Shown here: in pieces, positions 1 to 6,071 of the stretch
How the letters are laid out: each line of letters starts with the position of its first letter
Numbering within the stretch: position 1 is the stretch's first letter
From: RGIG3009 sp045595445
GTDB taxonomy: Bacteria > Bacillota > Clostridia > Oscillospirales > Acutalibacteraceae
Reading direction: 5' to 3'
DNA: 13,117 bases
Assembly (NCBI GenBank): GCA_045595445.1
Contig: JAZOAK010000028.1
Span: forward strand, 1-13,117
Notes under the pieces: model-generated
The model's input: only the letters and a program-made list of their open reading frames with translations
The model's database searches: none
Told to the model about the DNA's origin: nothing
Position numbers and translations under genes: made by a program

Positions 1-1
1 T

Positions 2-574
2 TTAGAAGGTGTTGCAACCTCTTTTCCGCAAACCGAAGATATACTAGAAAACGGCAAGGTAAACGGTGTAACCGCTAGCGACGTGCAAAAAATCTTAAAC
101 CTCAAACACGCTTGGGAATTTATCCTTGATAAAGACGTTTTGCAGGTGAAAAGTGATTATTCTATCCTTTGCCATATTGCTAAACTCGTAAACGAGGGCT
201 TTTTTGCAAGTGGCGGCAGAATAAGAGGGGTGCCTGTTACTATCGGCGGCACTTCTTATATACCGCCTTTGCCGATAGAAAGCGTTGTTACAGAGAACAT
301 TTTAGAAATCATAAACAGCGAAGACGAAGCCATAAATATTGCAATAGAACTTTGTCTTTACTGTATGAAAACACAGATTTTCAATGATGGTAATAAAAGA
401 GCATCAGTGATTTTTGCAAATCACTATTTGATTTCCAAAGCGGGTGGGTTGCTCGTTATCCCCGAAAACCACGTACCCGAATTTAAGAAACTCCTCATTG
501 GATATTACGAAGATAAAGATAATGGTGAAATCAAAAGGTTTTTAAAACAAAACTGCCATAGAAGCTTTAGATAA
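2..574 (+). CDS. Fic/Doc-fold protein, 5' end cut by window edge, catalytic His replaced by Gln
   Basis: The reading frame is open to the left window edge, giving about 190 visible residues; the first internal Met is at base 83, but homologous-looking sequence starts before it. The opening LEGVATSFPQTEDILENGK resembles the segment following the (S/T)xxxE(G/N) inhibitory helix of class II Fic proteins, so the inhibitory Glu is probably residue 2 of the visible part. The core loop reads QIFNDGNKRAS (bases about 377-409). Canonical Fic/Doc loops are HxFx(D/E)(G/A)N(G/K)R, so the phosphate-binding GNKR part is present but the catalytic His is Gln. Fic enzymes transfer AMP or other phosphate-containing groups to target proteins, and Doc phosphorylates EF-Tu. 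Whether this variant is active cannot be told from sequence. No antitoxin gene is visible downstream. It ends in a strong terminator and lies in an AT-rich stretch, which suggests an accessory gene. The fold call is fairly secure; the activity is not. Confidence 0.82.
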   Translation, partial: LEGVATSFPQTEDILENGKVNGVTASDVQKILNLKHAWEFILDKDVLQVKSDYSILCHIAKLVNEGFFASGGRIRGVPVTIGGTSYIPPLPIESVVTENILEIINSEDEAINIAIELCLYCMKTQIFNDGNKRASVIFANHYLISKAGGLLVIPENHVPEFKKLLIGYYEDKDNGEIKRFLKQNCHRSFR

Positions 575-577
575 CAT

Positions 578-604
578 AAAGCGAGGTGAATTTCACCTCG
601 CTTT
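578..604 (+). terminator. Intrinsic terminator of the Fic gene
   Basis: A perfect 13-bp inverted repeat (arms 578-590 and 592-604) begins 3 bases after the Fic stop codon. The right arm ends in CTTTT, which serves as a short U-tract. The A-run at the left base makes it able to act in both directions. Confidence 0.8.
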
Positions 605-675
605 TGCTATGTATAAAACACTAAAAACCCTATTTTGACACCAATGCGTTCAGTGAGGCAAACCAACAAAGAACC

Positions 676-840
676 CTAGTGTTTATGCAGGTTTAAGGCA
701 GGTTTCCCTATTATAACGCATTCCTCTATTCTTCTCACAATCCCTGTTGCTTTCATATATACAGTTCTCCCTGTTTTAGTAATAGTAATAATAATACTAT
801 CATCTGTAAAACAAGGAGATTTATACTGTGCATTAAATTT
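676..840 (-). other. Possible degraded ORF in an otherwise gene-free stretch (575-839)
   Basis: Between the Fic terminator and the LRR stop codon there is no convincing gene. On the minus strand one frame is open from inside the end of the LRR gene down to a TAG at 678-676. It encodes about 54 residues containing FTDDSIIITITKTGRTVYMK followed by ATGIVRRIEE. An internal ATG at 756 has a GGGAG about 10 bases upstream and would give a 26-residue peptide. The alternating hydrophobic pattern looks like real beta-strand protein rather than random translation, but I do not recognise a family. It could be the tail of a decayed gene. The words AACACTA (616-622) and TAGTGTT (676-682) form a short inverted pair around its end. 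Nothing else is seen in this interval. Confidence 0.22.
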
Positions 841-1551
841 TATTCCGCAACAAATGGTATGTTATTTTCTTTTGCATATTCTATCGCACAACTGCCCGCG
901 GGTGCGTAAACAGTAAGCTTTTCACATTCTTCAAAAGCGCATTTACCAATTGCCGTTACATTTTCAGGAATATGTATTCTTGTAAGTTTATTGCAATAGA
1001 TAAATGCATCATCTTCAATTGTTTTTACCGATTTAGGTATAGTTGCCTCTGTTATATTACTTTCTCCTAGTGCCCAATCGCCAATGGTGGTTACATTTTG
1101 AGGAATAATTACCTTTTTTCGCTTTCCAACATAATCGTATAAGGTGCTATTTATAATTACAAAGCCCTCTTCATCTGCCAACTTATTACAGCCTATAAAT
1201 GCAGTCGCGCCTATTTTAACTTTTTTAGGCATCGAAATTTCTACTAAATTTTCACAATGTCGGAATGCACCCACTCCAATTTTTTCAACGCTTTCAGGTA
1301 TAACAATTTTTTGCAAGTTAGTACAACAAACAAAAGCACACTTATCAGTTTTCGTTACACCTTCTGGAATGACAATACTTTCAAGTCCCGTGCACCATTC
1401 CAAATGCACTTTCACCGATTTCAGTAATACCTTCGGGTATAATAACAGATTTTTCTGTCCTTGCTGAAATCCCCAAAAGCCCCAATGGTGATTCTTCCTT
1501 ATTGTATTTTATCAAAATACCATTTTCTATTACGAAATCACTGTTTGTCAT
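840..1551 (-). pseudogene. Leucine-rich repeat (BspA/LRR_5-like) protein gene with a one-base frameshift
   Basis: The gene starts at ATG 1551, preceded by GGGAGGA, and begins MTNSDFVIENGILIKYN. The first frame runs through IPEGITEIGESAFG and then stops at 1381. The second frame continues with WCTGLESIVIPEG to the stop at 840. Removing one A at about 1398-1399 joins them into one protein of about 236 residues with a seamless repeat. At least six repeats of the form xxIxIPxxVxxIGxxAFxxCxxL are visible, the pattern of BspA-type LRR_5 proteins, ending in a short cap (YAKENNIPFVAE). There is no signal peptide or membrane segment, so the intact form would be cytoplasmic. LRR_5 proteins usually bind other proteins; no enzyme domain is present. 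Either the gene is newly broken or the base is a sequencing or assembly error in a TTTGGAATGG context. Family confident; functional state open. Confidence 0.75.
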
Positions 1552-1583
1552 TTTAATTCCTCCCATTCGGTTTGATTTATTAT

Positions 1584-1612
1584 ATCATAATCCCATTTGG
1601 TTATATAATCAA
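1584..1612 (-). promoter_or_regulatory. Sigma-A promoter of the LRR gene, with nearby direct repeats
   Basis: On the minus strand TTGATT (1612-1607), a 17-bp spacer and TATGAT (1589-1584) precede the LRR start. The word AACC(A/G)AATGGGA occurs twice on the minus strand, 30 bp apart (around 1602-1591 and 1572-1561), flanking the -10 and start region. This spacing of about three helical turns could be an operator; that is inference. Confidence 0.5.
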
Positions 1613-1645
1613 CTACGCACCAAATGTGGTACAGTGGCTTTGGTA

Positions 1646-1674
1646 TTGTGTTTTTGCAAAACATGGTGTATACT
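1646..1674 (+). promoter_or_regulatory. Sigma-A promoter of the sigma-tail small protein
   Basis: TTGTGT (1646-1651), a 17-bp spacer and TATACT (1669-1674) lie 30 bp before the start codon at 1704. Confidence 0.55.
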
Positions 1675-1703
1675 ATTGTCAGTTAACGAAAGGGGAGTAC
1701 AAG

Positions 1704-1955
1704 ATGAACGGATATGAAAAACTCGCAGTGGAAATTTTCGGTGGACAGGCTTTTAACGGAATTAAAGATGCTGTCGATTTTGAAAAAGCGGTGGATGCCG
1801 TGTTGGAAACCATCGATGTTGAGCAAAAGGAAGCGGTTTTAGCAGTTTGCTTTGAGGGGAAAGAACCGGATGCTGCTTATGCCAAAGCAATGCGCAACTT
1901 AAAACACCCTTCTCGCAGCGGCAAGATAAAAGAGTTTTTGAATTTGATATACTAA
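1704..1955 (+). CDS. 83-residue protein with a sigma-70 region 4-like C-terminus
   Basis: ATG 1704 is chosen because GAAAGGGGAG (1688-1697) sits at ideal distance; the frame is open further upstream, but that part has no ribosome binding site and lies before the promoter. The protein is soluble and mostly helical. Residues 61-79 read KAMRNLKHPSRSGKIKEFL. This closely matches the conserved end of group 1 sigma factors, typically KALRKLRHPSRSxxLxxFL, the last helix of region 4.2. Upstream, VLETIDVEQKEAVLAVCF resembles the start of region 4 (LxxREREVLxLRFG), but the helix-turn-helix between the two is largely missing. It may be a reduced sigma-related protein or a regulator binding RNA polymerase or the -35 element; it may also be chance resemblance. 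It has its own promoter and a very strong terminator, so it is probably expressed alone. Function unknown. Confidence 0.6.
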   Translation: MNGYEKLAVEIFGGQAFNGIKDAVDFEKAVDAVLETIDVEQKEAVLAVCFEGKEPDAAYAKAMRNLKHPSRSGKIKEFLNLIY

Positions 1956-1958
1956 ACG

Positions 1959-1996
1959 ATACTCCCTCTCGGTGGGTTGCCACCGAGAGGGAGTAT
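1959..1996. terminator. Hairpin terminator between convergent genes
   Basis: A perfect 17-bp stem (1959-1975 with 1980-1996) closes a GTTG loop, starting 3 bases after the stop of the small protein and ending 18 bases from the stop of the convergent WYL regulator. The U-tract is weak on both sides, but the stem is very stable. Confidence 0.75.
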
Positions 1997-2014
1997 TTGT
2001 ATATTGAGTTTCGT

Positions 2015-2995
2015 TTATTGATATTTCTTTTGCGCCGTTTTAAGGCTTTCTTTGATTTTTTCTCGCAACGTTAACGGCTTGGTTATTTCCACAAAGTTGA
2101 TATATTGCATCGCCCAGTGCTCCATGGCGTTGGGACTGGCTTTGAGCGACACGGTGACGGTTTCTTCGTCGCGATCCGATATGCGGATATCGGTGCCGAA
2201 CCAATCCACGATTTGATCAACGATACACTTCTGGGCGACAAACTCAACGTTTTGTAATTTGTCGGTATACATATACGGCAGGGCAGAGGCAATTTCCTTG
2301 TAGTTAATGCCGCCCTCGTATCCGGGAACCTTGGTAATGGGCGTGGCAGGTGTTTCGTCAATCACCATATTCGTGATATGATCGACGCGGTAGAATACCA
2401 TGTTCTTAAAATGCTCGTGATAGCCCATCAAATAATAGCGTTGGTTATGCAAAAGGAGTTGATAGGGGGTTATGCGATTGGTATGTGTTTTATGCAACTT
2501 TTTGTCGGTTCCGTACTTGTTATAATCCAACTGTAATTGTACGTGGCGCTCAATGGCATCGTCCACCAGCTCAATATTGTAAAATAAAGCCAAATTGTCG
2601 GTTTTAGACCAATCATGTACGGAGTAGATGTTTTTTACATGAGAACGAAAATATTGATTTGACAATTGGCAAAGCTTTTCAATTAAATCCTTTGAATATT
2701 TGGCGGTGATATGTTTGCTGGAAAGCACGCCGTCGATGAGTAAACGCAGTTCGGAATCTTCAAACTCACGTTCCTCTAAATAAAAGCCGGTTCGAATGTG
2801 TTCGATTCTATACCCTGCGTCACGAAGCAAATTGATATTTCGGCCTATCGCCTTGCGTTCAAGGATAATGCCGTACTCGGTTTCCAACTTATCGGCAATA
2901 TCCTCTTGAAGCAGCGGATGGTCGTAATCACTGTATTTTCTAAAAATTTGCAATACGCGGATAAGAGCTAATTTTTTGGGCTCAAGACTATTCAT
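2015..2995 (-). CDS. WYL-domain transcriptional regulator
   Basis: The 326-residue protein has the layout of YafY/PafC-type regulators. Residues 1-75 form a winged helix-turn-helix with ERKAIGRNINLLRDAGYRIE as the recognition and wing part. A linker follows, then a WYL domain at about 130-215 with ITPYQLLLHNQRYYLMGYHE (YYL in place of WYL) and FYRVDHI, and a WCX-like C-terminal extension to 326. WYL domains sense nucleic acid or nucleotide-like ligands and control DNA-binding; the ligand here is unknown. ATG 2995 follows GGGGAGGT at good spacing. The gene is divergent from the small Cys-rich protein at 3156, and the shared intergenic region carries an inverted repeat just upstream of its promoter, so it may control itself or that neighbour. 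Some WYL regulators control phage-defence loci, but no defence genes are visible beside this one. Its end meets a shared hairpin. Confidence 0.88.
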   Translation of the reverse strand: MNSLEPKKLALIRVLQIFRKYSDYDHPLLQEDIADKLETEYGIILERKAIGRNINLLRDAGYRIEHIRTGFYLEEREFEDSELRLLIDGVLSSKHITAKYSKDLIEKLCQLSNQYFRSHVKNIYSVHDWSKTDNLALFYNIELVDDAIERHVQLQLDYNKYGTDKKLHKTHTNRITPYQLLLHNQRYYLMGYHEHFKNMVFYRVDHITNMVIDETPATPITKVPGYEGGINYKEIASALPYMYTDKLQNVEFVAQKCIVDQIVDWFGTDIRISDRDEETVTVSLKASPNAMEHWAMQYINFVEITKPLTLREKIKESLKTAQKKYQ

Positions 2996-3022
2996 AAGGC
3001 ACCTCCCCTACAGAATGTGTAC

Positions 3023-3051
3023 AGTATATCATATCCCCTATAAAATTACAA
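3023..3051 (-). promoter_or_regulatory. Sigma-A promoter of the WYL regulator
   Basis: On the minus strand TTGTAA (3051-3046), an exact 17-bp spacer and TATACT (3028-3023) lie upstream of the start at 2995, with the ribosome binding site between. Confidence 0.65.
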
Positions 3052-3054
3052 CAC

Positions 3055-3080
3055 CCGATGTACCAAAAAAGATACATCGG
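3055..3080. promoter_or_regulatory. Inverted repeat between divergent promoters, candidate operator
   Basis: CCGATGTA (3055-3062) and TACATCGG (3073-3080) are a perfect 8-bp inverted repeat separated by 10 bases. It sits just upstream of the WYL promoter -35 and about 17 bp before the -35 of the opposite promoter. It lacks a U-tract after either arm, so it is more operator-like than terminator-like. A second, smaller repeat TTGCA/TGCAA (3098-3112) overlaps the plus-strand -35. The binding protein is inferred, most simply the WYL regulator. Confidence 0.4.
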
Positions 3081-3096
3081 AGTTCGGGCGTTTGTG

Positions 3097-3126
3097 TTGC
3101 AAAAGGTGCAATATGTATGGTATACT
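3097..3126 (+). promoter_or_regulatory. Sigma-A promoter of the small Cys-rich protein and SGNH hydrolase
   Basis: TTGCAA (3097-3102), an 18-bp spacer and TATACT (3121-3126) lie 29 bp before the GTG start at 3156. The -35 and the spacer contain the inverted repeat TTGCA-5-TGCAA. Confidence 0.6.
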
Positions 3127-3155
3127 GGGTTCGAGAGAGCGAGGGAGTGGAGCAT

Positions 3156-3335
3156 GTGGATCAATGTGAGCATTGCGCGTATTTGGCGTATGATGACGTG
3201 ATGGAAGAGTATGTATGCGACGCCATCGGCGGGTTTGACGAAGACGATATGGCGCGCTTTACGGCTAATCGCGGCAATACGTGCCCGCTGTTTCGGTTTT
3301 ACGATGAATATAAACTGGTACAAAAACAAAATTAA
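3156..3335 (+). CDS. Small four-cysteine protein, DUF6472-like
   Basis: The start is the GTG at 3156: AGGGAG (3142-3147) lies 8 bases upstream, and the ATG two bases earlier is in another frame and stops after 15 codons. The 59-residue acidic protein has Cys at 4, 7, 21 and 43, in CEHC, VCDA and NTCPLF contexts, plus an FDEDDMARF segment and a tail reading FYDEYKLVQKQN. This arrangement matches small clostridial proteins that I recall as DUF6472, where four cysteines probably bind a metal such as zinc; the family name is from memory and the metal is inference. No function is known to me. It is the first gene of a probable two-gene unit with the SGNH hydrolase 25 bp downstream, and is divergent from the WYL regulator. 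Confidence 0.7.
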   Translation: MDQCEHCAYLAYDDVMEEYVCDAIGGFDEDDMARFTANRGNTCPLFRFYDEYKLVQKQN

Positions 3336-3360
3336 GACGGTGTGATTAGGGGATTTTGAA

Positions 3361-3996
3361 ATGAACGTGTTATTGATCGGTGACTCGATACGGATGTTTT
3401 ATCGCGAGGAAGTTCAAAAGCAATTGGGCGAGGAGTATACGGTGTACGCGCCTGAAGAAAATTGCCGATTTTCTTCCTACGTGCTGAACAGTTTGCGTCG
3501 GTGGTTGCCGCAGTTTCCTACACCTGATATTATTCATTTCAATGCCGGGCTTTGGGATACGGCGATTCTGTATCCGGAAGACGGTTGTTTTACGGACAAA
3601 GATAGTTACGTCAAACAGATGGTGCGTGTATTGCGCGAGCTCAAGAAAACAGGCGCAAAAGTGATCTTTTCGACCAGTACACCTGTGAGCGATGCCAAGG
3701 TGTCGTTTCCCGGACCGATGCCGCCAGCCCATCGTAACGAAGACATTATGGCGTACAATGCCGCCGTGTTGGAAGCGTATCGGGATGAGGATATTATCAT
3801 TAACGATTTGTTTTCGCTTATGTATCCCGAGCGGGAGGCGTACTTGTCCGATGATATGATCCATCCAAACGAAGCCGGCGTTTGCTTGCTTGGCACAGCG
3901 GTAGCGGATGCTATACGCGCCTGCGGTGTTGTTAAAAATGAGAACGGACAAATCGGTTCTCCGTATGAGCCGTTAAGCGAAAAAGTGATTCAGTAA
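3361..3996 (+). CDS. SGNH/GDSL-family hydrolase
   Basis: The 211-residue protein shows the SGNH blocks in order: block I LLIGDSIR with nucleophile Ser9, a block III-like FNAGLWD around residues 60-66, and block V DDMIHPNEAG with the Asp165/His168 pair. There is no signal peptide or membrane segment, so it acts in the cytoplasm. SGNH enzymes are esterases or acyl-hydrolases acting on lipids, acetylated sugars or similar esters; the substrate cannot be inferred here. The length fits a single-domain member. ATG 3361 follows TTAGGGGAT. It lies 25 bp after the small Cys-rich gene without a terminator between them, so they are probably cotranscribed, and it ends at a strong bidirectional hairpin. 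Confidence 0.88.
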   Translation: MNVLLIGDSIRMFYREEVQKQLGEEYTVYAPEENCRFSSYVLNSLRRWLPQFPTPDIIHFNAGLWDTAILYPEDGCFTDKDSYVKQMVRVLRELKKTGAKVIFSTSTPVSDAKVSFPGPMPPAHRNEDIMAYNAAVLEAYRDEDIIINDLFSLMYPEREAYLSDDMIHPNEAGVCLLGTAVADAIRACGVVKNENGQIGSPYEPLSEKVIQ

Positions 3997-4010
3997 TGCT
4001 TAAATAAAAG

Positions 4011-4037
4011 AGGCGCAAACCGTTACGGTTTGCGCCT
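4011..4037. terminator. Bidirectional terminator between SGNH hydrolase and mntP
   Basis: A 12-13 bp GC-rich stem (AGGCGCAAACCG at 4011-4022 with its complement ending at 4037) lies between convergent genes. On the minus strand it is followed by CTTTTATTT and on the plus strand by TGTGTTTTATT, so it can end both transcripts. Confidence 0.85.
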
Positions 4038-4046
4038 TGTGTTTTA

Positions 4047-4631
4047 TTATCCAAGCAGATGCTCCAACAAAATTTTAACGCCGATGACAATCAAAACGAT
4101 ACCGCCGCCGATCTCCGCGCGTTTTCCAAAGCAACTGCCGGTCTTGCAGCCGAACTGCACACCCAGTGAGCAGCACGCAAAGGTGATGATGCCGATCACG
4201 GCAGAGCAAAGGAGGAATCCGTACCACGGAGCCAGCAAGTCGGTGCGTGTCATGGCCATGGTAACACCGACCGCCATGGCATCAATACTGGTAGCAATCG
4301 CCATCAGCGTGAGCGTTTTCCAGTTGGTGGGGTCTTCGGTGGGGACTTCGCACGCATCCTCATGCACAGCTTCCCATATCATTTTACCGCCGATGAATAA
4401 CAAAAGACCAAACGCGATCCAGTGATCGATCGCGACGATTTGTGCGGAGAATAAACTTGCCACCAAATAACCGATGATTGGCATACCGGCTTGGAACAAA
4501 CCGAACATTCCTGCGATTTTTACGGTTTGCAGGGGAGAGGCTTTTTTCAAAAACGTACCGTTGCTGAGTGACACGGCAAAAGCATCCATGGATAATCCAA
4601 GGGAAATGGAAAGTAAAGCGATAATATCCAA
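4047..4631 (-). CDS. mntP: Manganese efflux pump MntP
   Basis: The 194-residue, six-helix membrane protein has the two MntP half-repeats with the acidic metal-binding signatures SMDAFAVSLS (about 15-24) and ATSIDAMAVG (about 112-121). The FQAGMPIIGY and GGGIVLIVIGVKIL helices and the length are typical of the family. MntP exports Mn2+ across the cytoplasmic membrane and protects against manganese overload. The start is TTG 4631, with AAAGGAG about 9 bases upstream; an in-frame stop lies just before it. The promoter puts the transcription start only about 25 bases before the start codon, so there is no room for the yybP-ykoY manganese riboswitch often found before this gene. A CC pair (about 158-159) and CKTGSC (about 167-172) are extra cysteines of unknown meaning. 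Divergent from mtaB. Confidence 0.93.
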   Translation of the reverse strand: MDIIALLSISLGLSMDAFAVSLSNGTFLKKASPLQTVKIAGMFGLFQAGMPIIGYLVASLFSAQIVAIDHWIAFGLLLFIGGKMIWEAVHEDACEVPTEDPTNWKTLTLMAIATSIDAMAVGVTMAMTRTDLLAPWYGFLLCSAVIGIITFACCSLGVQFGCKTGSCFGKRAEIGGGIVLIVIGVKILLEHLLG

Positions 4632-4656
4632 CGGTCACAACTCCTTTACGGCTAAC

Positions 4657-4685
4657 AGTATATCGTCCCTGTCGGGAGAAGTCAA
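4657..4685 (-). promoter_or_regulatory. Sigma-A promoter of mntP
   Basis: On the minus strand TTGACT (4685-4680), a 17-bp spacer and TATACT (4662-4657) lie upstream of the TTG start. The resulting leader is short and carries only the ribosome binding site. Confidence 0.75.
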
Positions 4686-4694
4686 GAGAAACAC

Positions 4695-4723
4695 TTTACA
4701 ATCTTATGCATTCGCGGTATACT
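4695..4723 (+). promoter_or_regulatory. Sigma-A promoter of mtaB
   Basis: TTTACA (4695-4700), a 17-bp spacer and TATACT (4718-4723) lie 23 bp before the mtaB start. The -35 is 9 bp from the -35 of the divergent mntP promoter, so the two polymerases may interfere. Confidence 0.75.
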
Positions 4724-4746
4724 CAAATACAATAAGGAGAAATCGT

Positions 4747-6039
4747 ATGAATGCCTATTTTTACACACTCGGTTGTAAAGTGAATCAATATGAAACGCAA
4801 GCCATGCGCCGACAACTGGAAGAGCAGGGGTTTGTGACGGCGGAATTTACCCCCGGTCAACCGGATATGGGGGACGCGGTGTTGGTTATCAATTCCTGTA
4901 CCGTTACGGGGGAGAGCGACCGCAAATTGCGGCAGCTGTTGCGTCGCTGTCGCCGTGAACACCCGCAGTCGGTGTTGGCGCTGACCGGTTGTATGCCGCA
5001 GGCATTTCCGGAAGTGGCGGAACGTTTTGCAGAACCGGATATTATCCTCGGCAACGCCAAACGAAACGAACTGCCCGCCAAATTGCAACAATTTTTGGCT
5101 TGTCGCACGCGGGTGGTGGATATTGCGCCGCACGATACCGCCTTTGAGAAACTGTCGATTCGTGAATTTCAAGGACGCACCCGTGCGTTCTTAAAAATTG
5201 AGGACGGCTGCAATCGCTTTTGTTCGTACTGCATCATTCCGTATGCCCGAGGACGTGTGCGTTCCAAACCGCTTGACGAGATCGAACAAGAAGTTCGTGA
5301 GTTAGCACATCAAGGGTATGTTGAGGTCGTATTGGTTGGCATTAACTTGACTGCCTATGGGCAGGATTTGGGGCTGTCCATCTGTGATGCCGTAGAGCGT
5401 GTTTGTGCGGTGGAGGGGATTCGCCGTGTGCGGCTGGGTTCCATTGAGCCGGATCATCTGACCGATGACGTAATCGATCGGCTGGCGGCGTGTGACAAGT
5501 TGTGTCCGCAGTTCCATGTAGCGCTGCAAAGCGGTTGTGATGCCACGCTAAAACGCATGAATCGCCATTATACGACAGCGGAATACCGTACCCTATGTGA
5601 TAAACTGCGTTTGCGGTTTCCAAACGCGGCGCTGACGACCGATATTATGGTTGGGTTCCCCGGTGAGAGTGAAGAAGCCTTTAATGCCTCTCTTGCTTTT
5701 GCAAAGGAAATCGCGTTTTCCCGCATCCACTGCTTTGCGTATTCCAAGCGTGAGGGCACGCCGGCGGCGAAGGCGGCAGGGCAGGTATCGAAAGCGGAAA
5801 AAGCCCGCCGTAACCGCTTGATGATTGAGATGGGTGAACAATGTGCGGAAACGTATGCGCAAAGTCTTGTCGGTAAGACGGTTGAAGTGCTGCTCGAAAC
5901 GGCGCGTGAAGATGGTCGTTTAGAAGGGTATACCGATACCTACGTACCGGTGATCGTTGACGGTGGCAAAGAGGGAACACTTTGTCAGGTCGTCATTACA
6001 AAACAGCAACACGGCGTGTGCTACGGTACCGTGATATAA
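4747..6039 (+). CDS. mtaB: tRNA t6A37 methylthiotransferase MtaB (radical SAM)
   Basis: The 430-residue protein has the three-part methylthiotransferase layout. The N-terminal UPF0004 domain carries Cys10 (TLGCKVNQYE), Cys51 (NSCTVTGESD) and Cys82 (TGCMPQ). The radical SAM domain has the CxxxCxxC cluster at Cys155, Cys159 and Cys162 (GCNRFCSYCIIPYARG), and a TRAM-like domain occupies about 370-430. The NSCTVT and GCMPQ variants favour MtaB over MiaB or RimO. The enzyme adds a methylthio group to t6A at position 37 of ANN-decoding tRNAs, using two [4Fe-4S] clusters and S-adenosylmethionine. ATG 4747 follows AAGGAG. The frame is open upstream to 4474, but that part runs antisense to mntP and is not used. 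It stands alone with its own promoter and terminator. Confidence 0.95.
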   Translation: MNAYFYTLGCKVNQYETQAMRRQLEEQGFVTAEFTPGQPDMGDAVLVINSCTVTGESDRKLRQLLRRCRREHPQSVLALTGCMPQAFPEVAERFAEPDIILGNAKRNELPAKLQQFLACRTRVVDIAPHDTAFEKLSIREFQGRTRAFLKIEDGCNRFCSYCIIPYARGRVRSKPLDEIEQEVRELAHQGYVEVVLVGINLTAYGQDLGLSICDAVERVCAVEGIRRVRLGSIEPDHLTDDVIDRLAACDKLCPQFHVALQSGCDATLKRMNRHYTTAEYRTLCDKLRLRFPNAALTTDIMVGFPGESEEAFNASLAFAKEIAFSRIHCFAYSKREGTPAAKAAGQVSKAEKARRNRLMIEMGEQCAETYAQSLVGKTVEVLLETAREDGRLEGYTDTYVPVIVDGGKEGTLCQVVITKQQHGVCYGTVI

Positions 6040-6041
6040 AG

Positions 6042-6069
6042 AAACCGCCACGATGTTTCGTGGCGGTTT
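6042..6069. terminator. Bidirectional terminator between mtaB and the TSCPD gene
   Basis: The stem AAACCGCCACG (6042-6052) with CGTGGCGGTTT (6059-6069) closes a 6-base loop and is followed by TTTTGTT on the plus strand and TTTCTTT on the minus strand. It sits between convergent stops at 6039 and 6072. Confidence 0.88.
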
Positions 6070-6071
6070 TG

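Noticed and set aside
3154..3201. ATG 3154 as start of the small Cys-rich protein
   Set aside because: It is in another frame and stops after 15 codons; GTG 3156 opens the frame with the four cysteines.
3370..3951. 193-codon minus-strand open frame
   Set aside because: It is antisense to the SGNH hydrolase, which has all catalytic blocks; no ribosome binding site or recognisable product.
4632..4694. yybP-ykoY manganese riboswitch before mntP
   Set aside because: The promoter leaves only about 25 transcribed bases before the start codon, too short for the aptamer, and its conserved words are absent.
4474..4746. N-terminal extension of mtaB from 4474
   Set aside because: It is antisense to mntP and precedes the mtaB promoter; the UPF0004 motif starts directly after ATG 4747.
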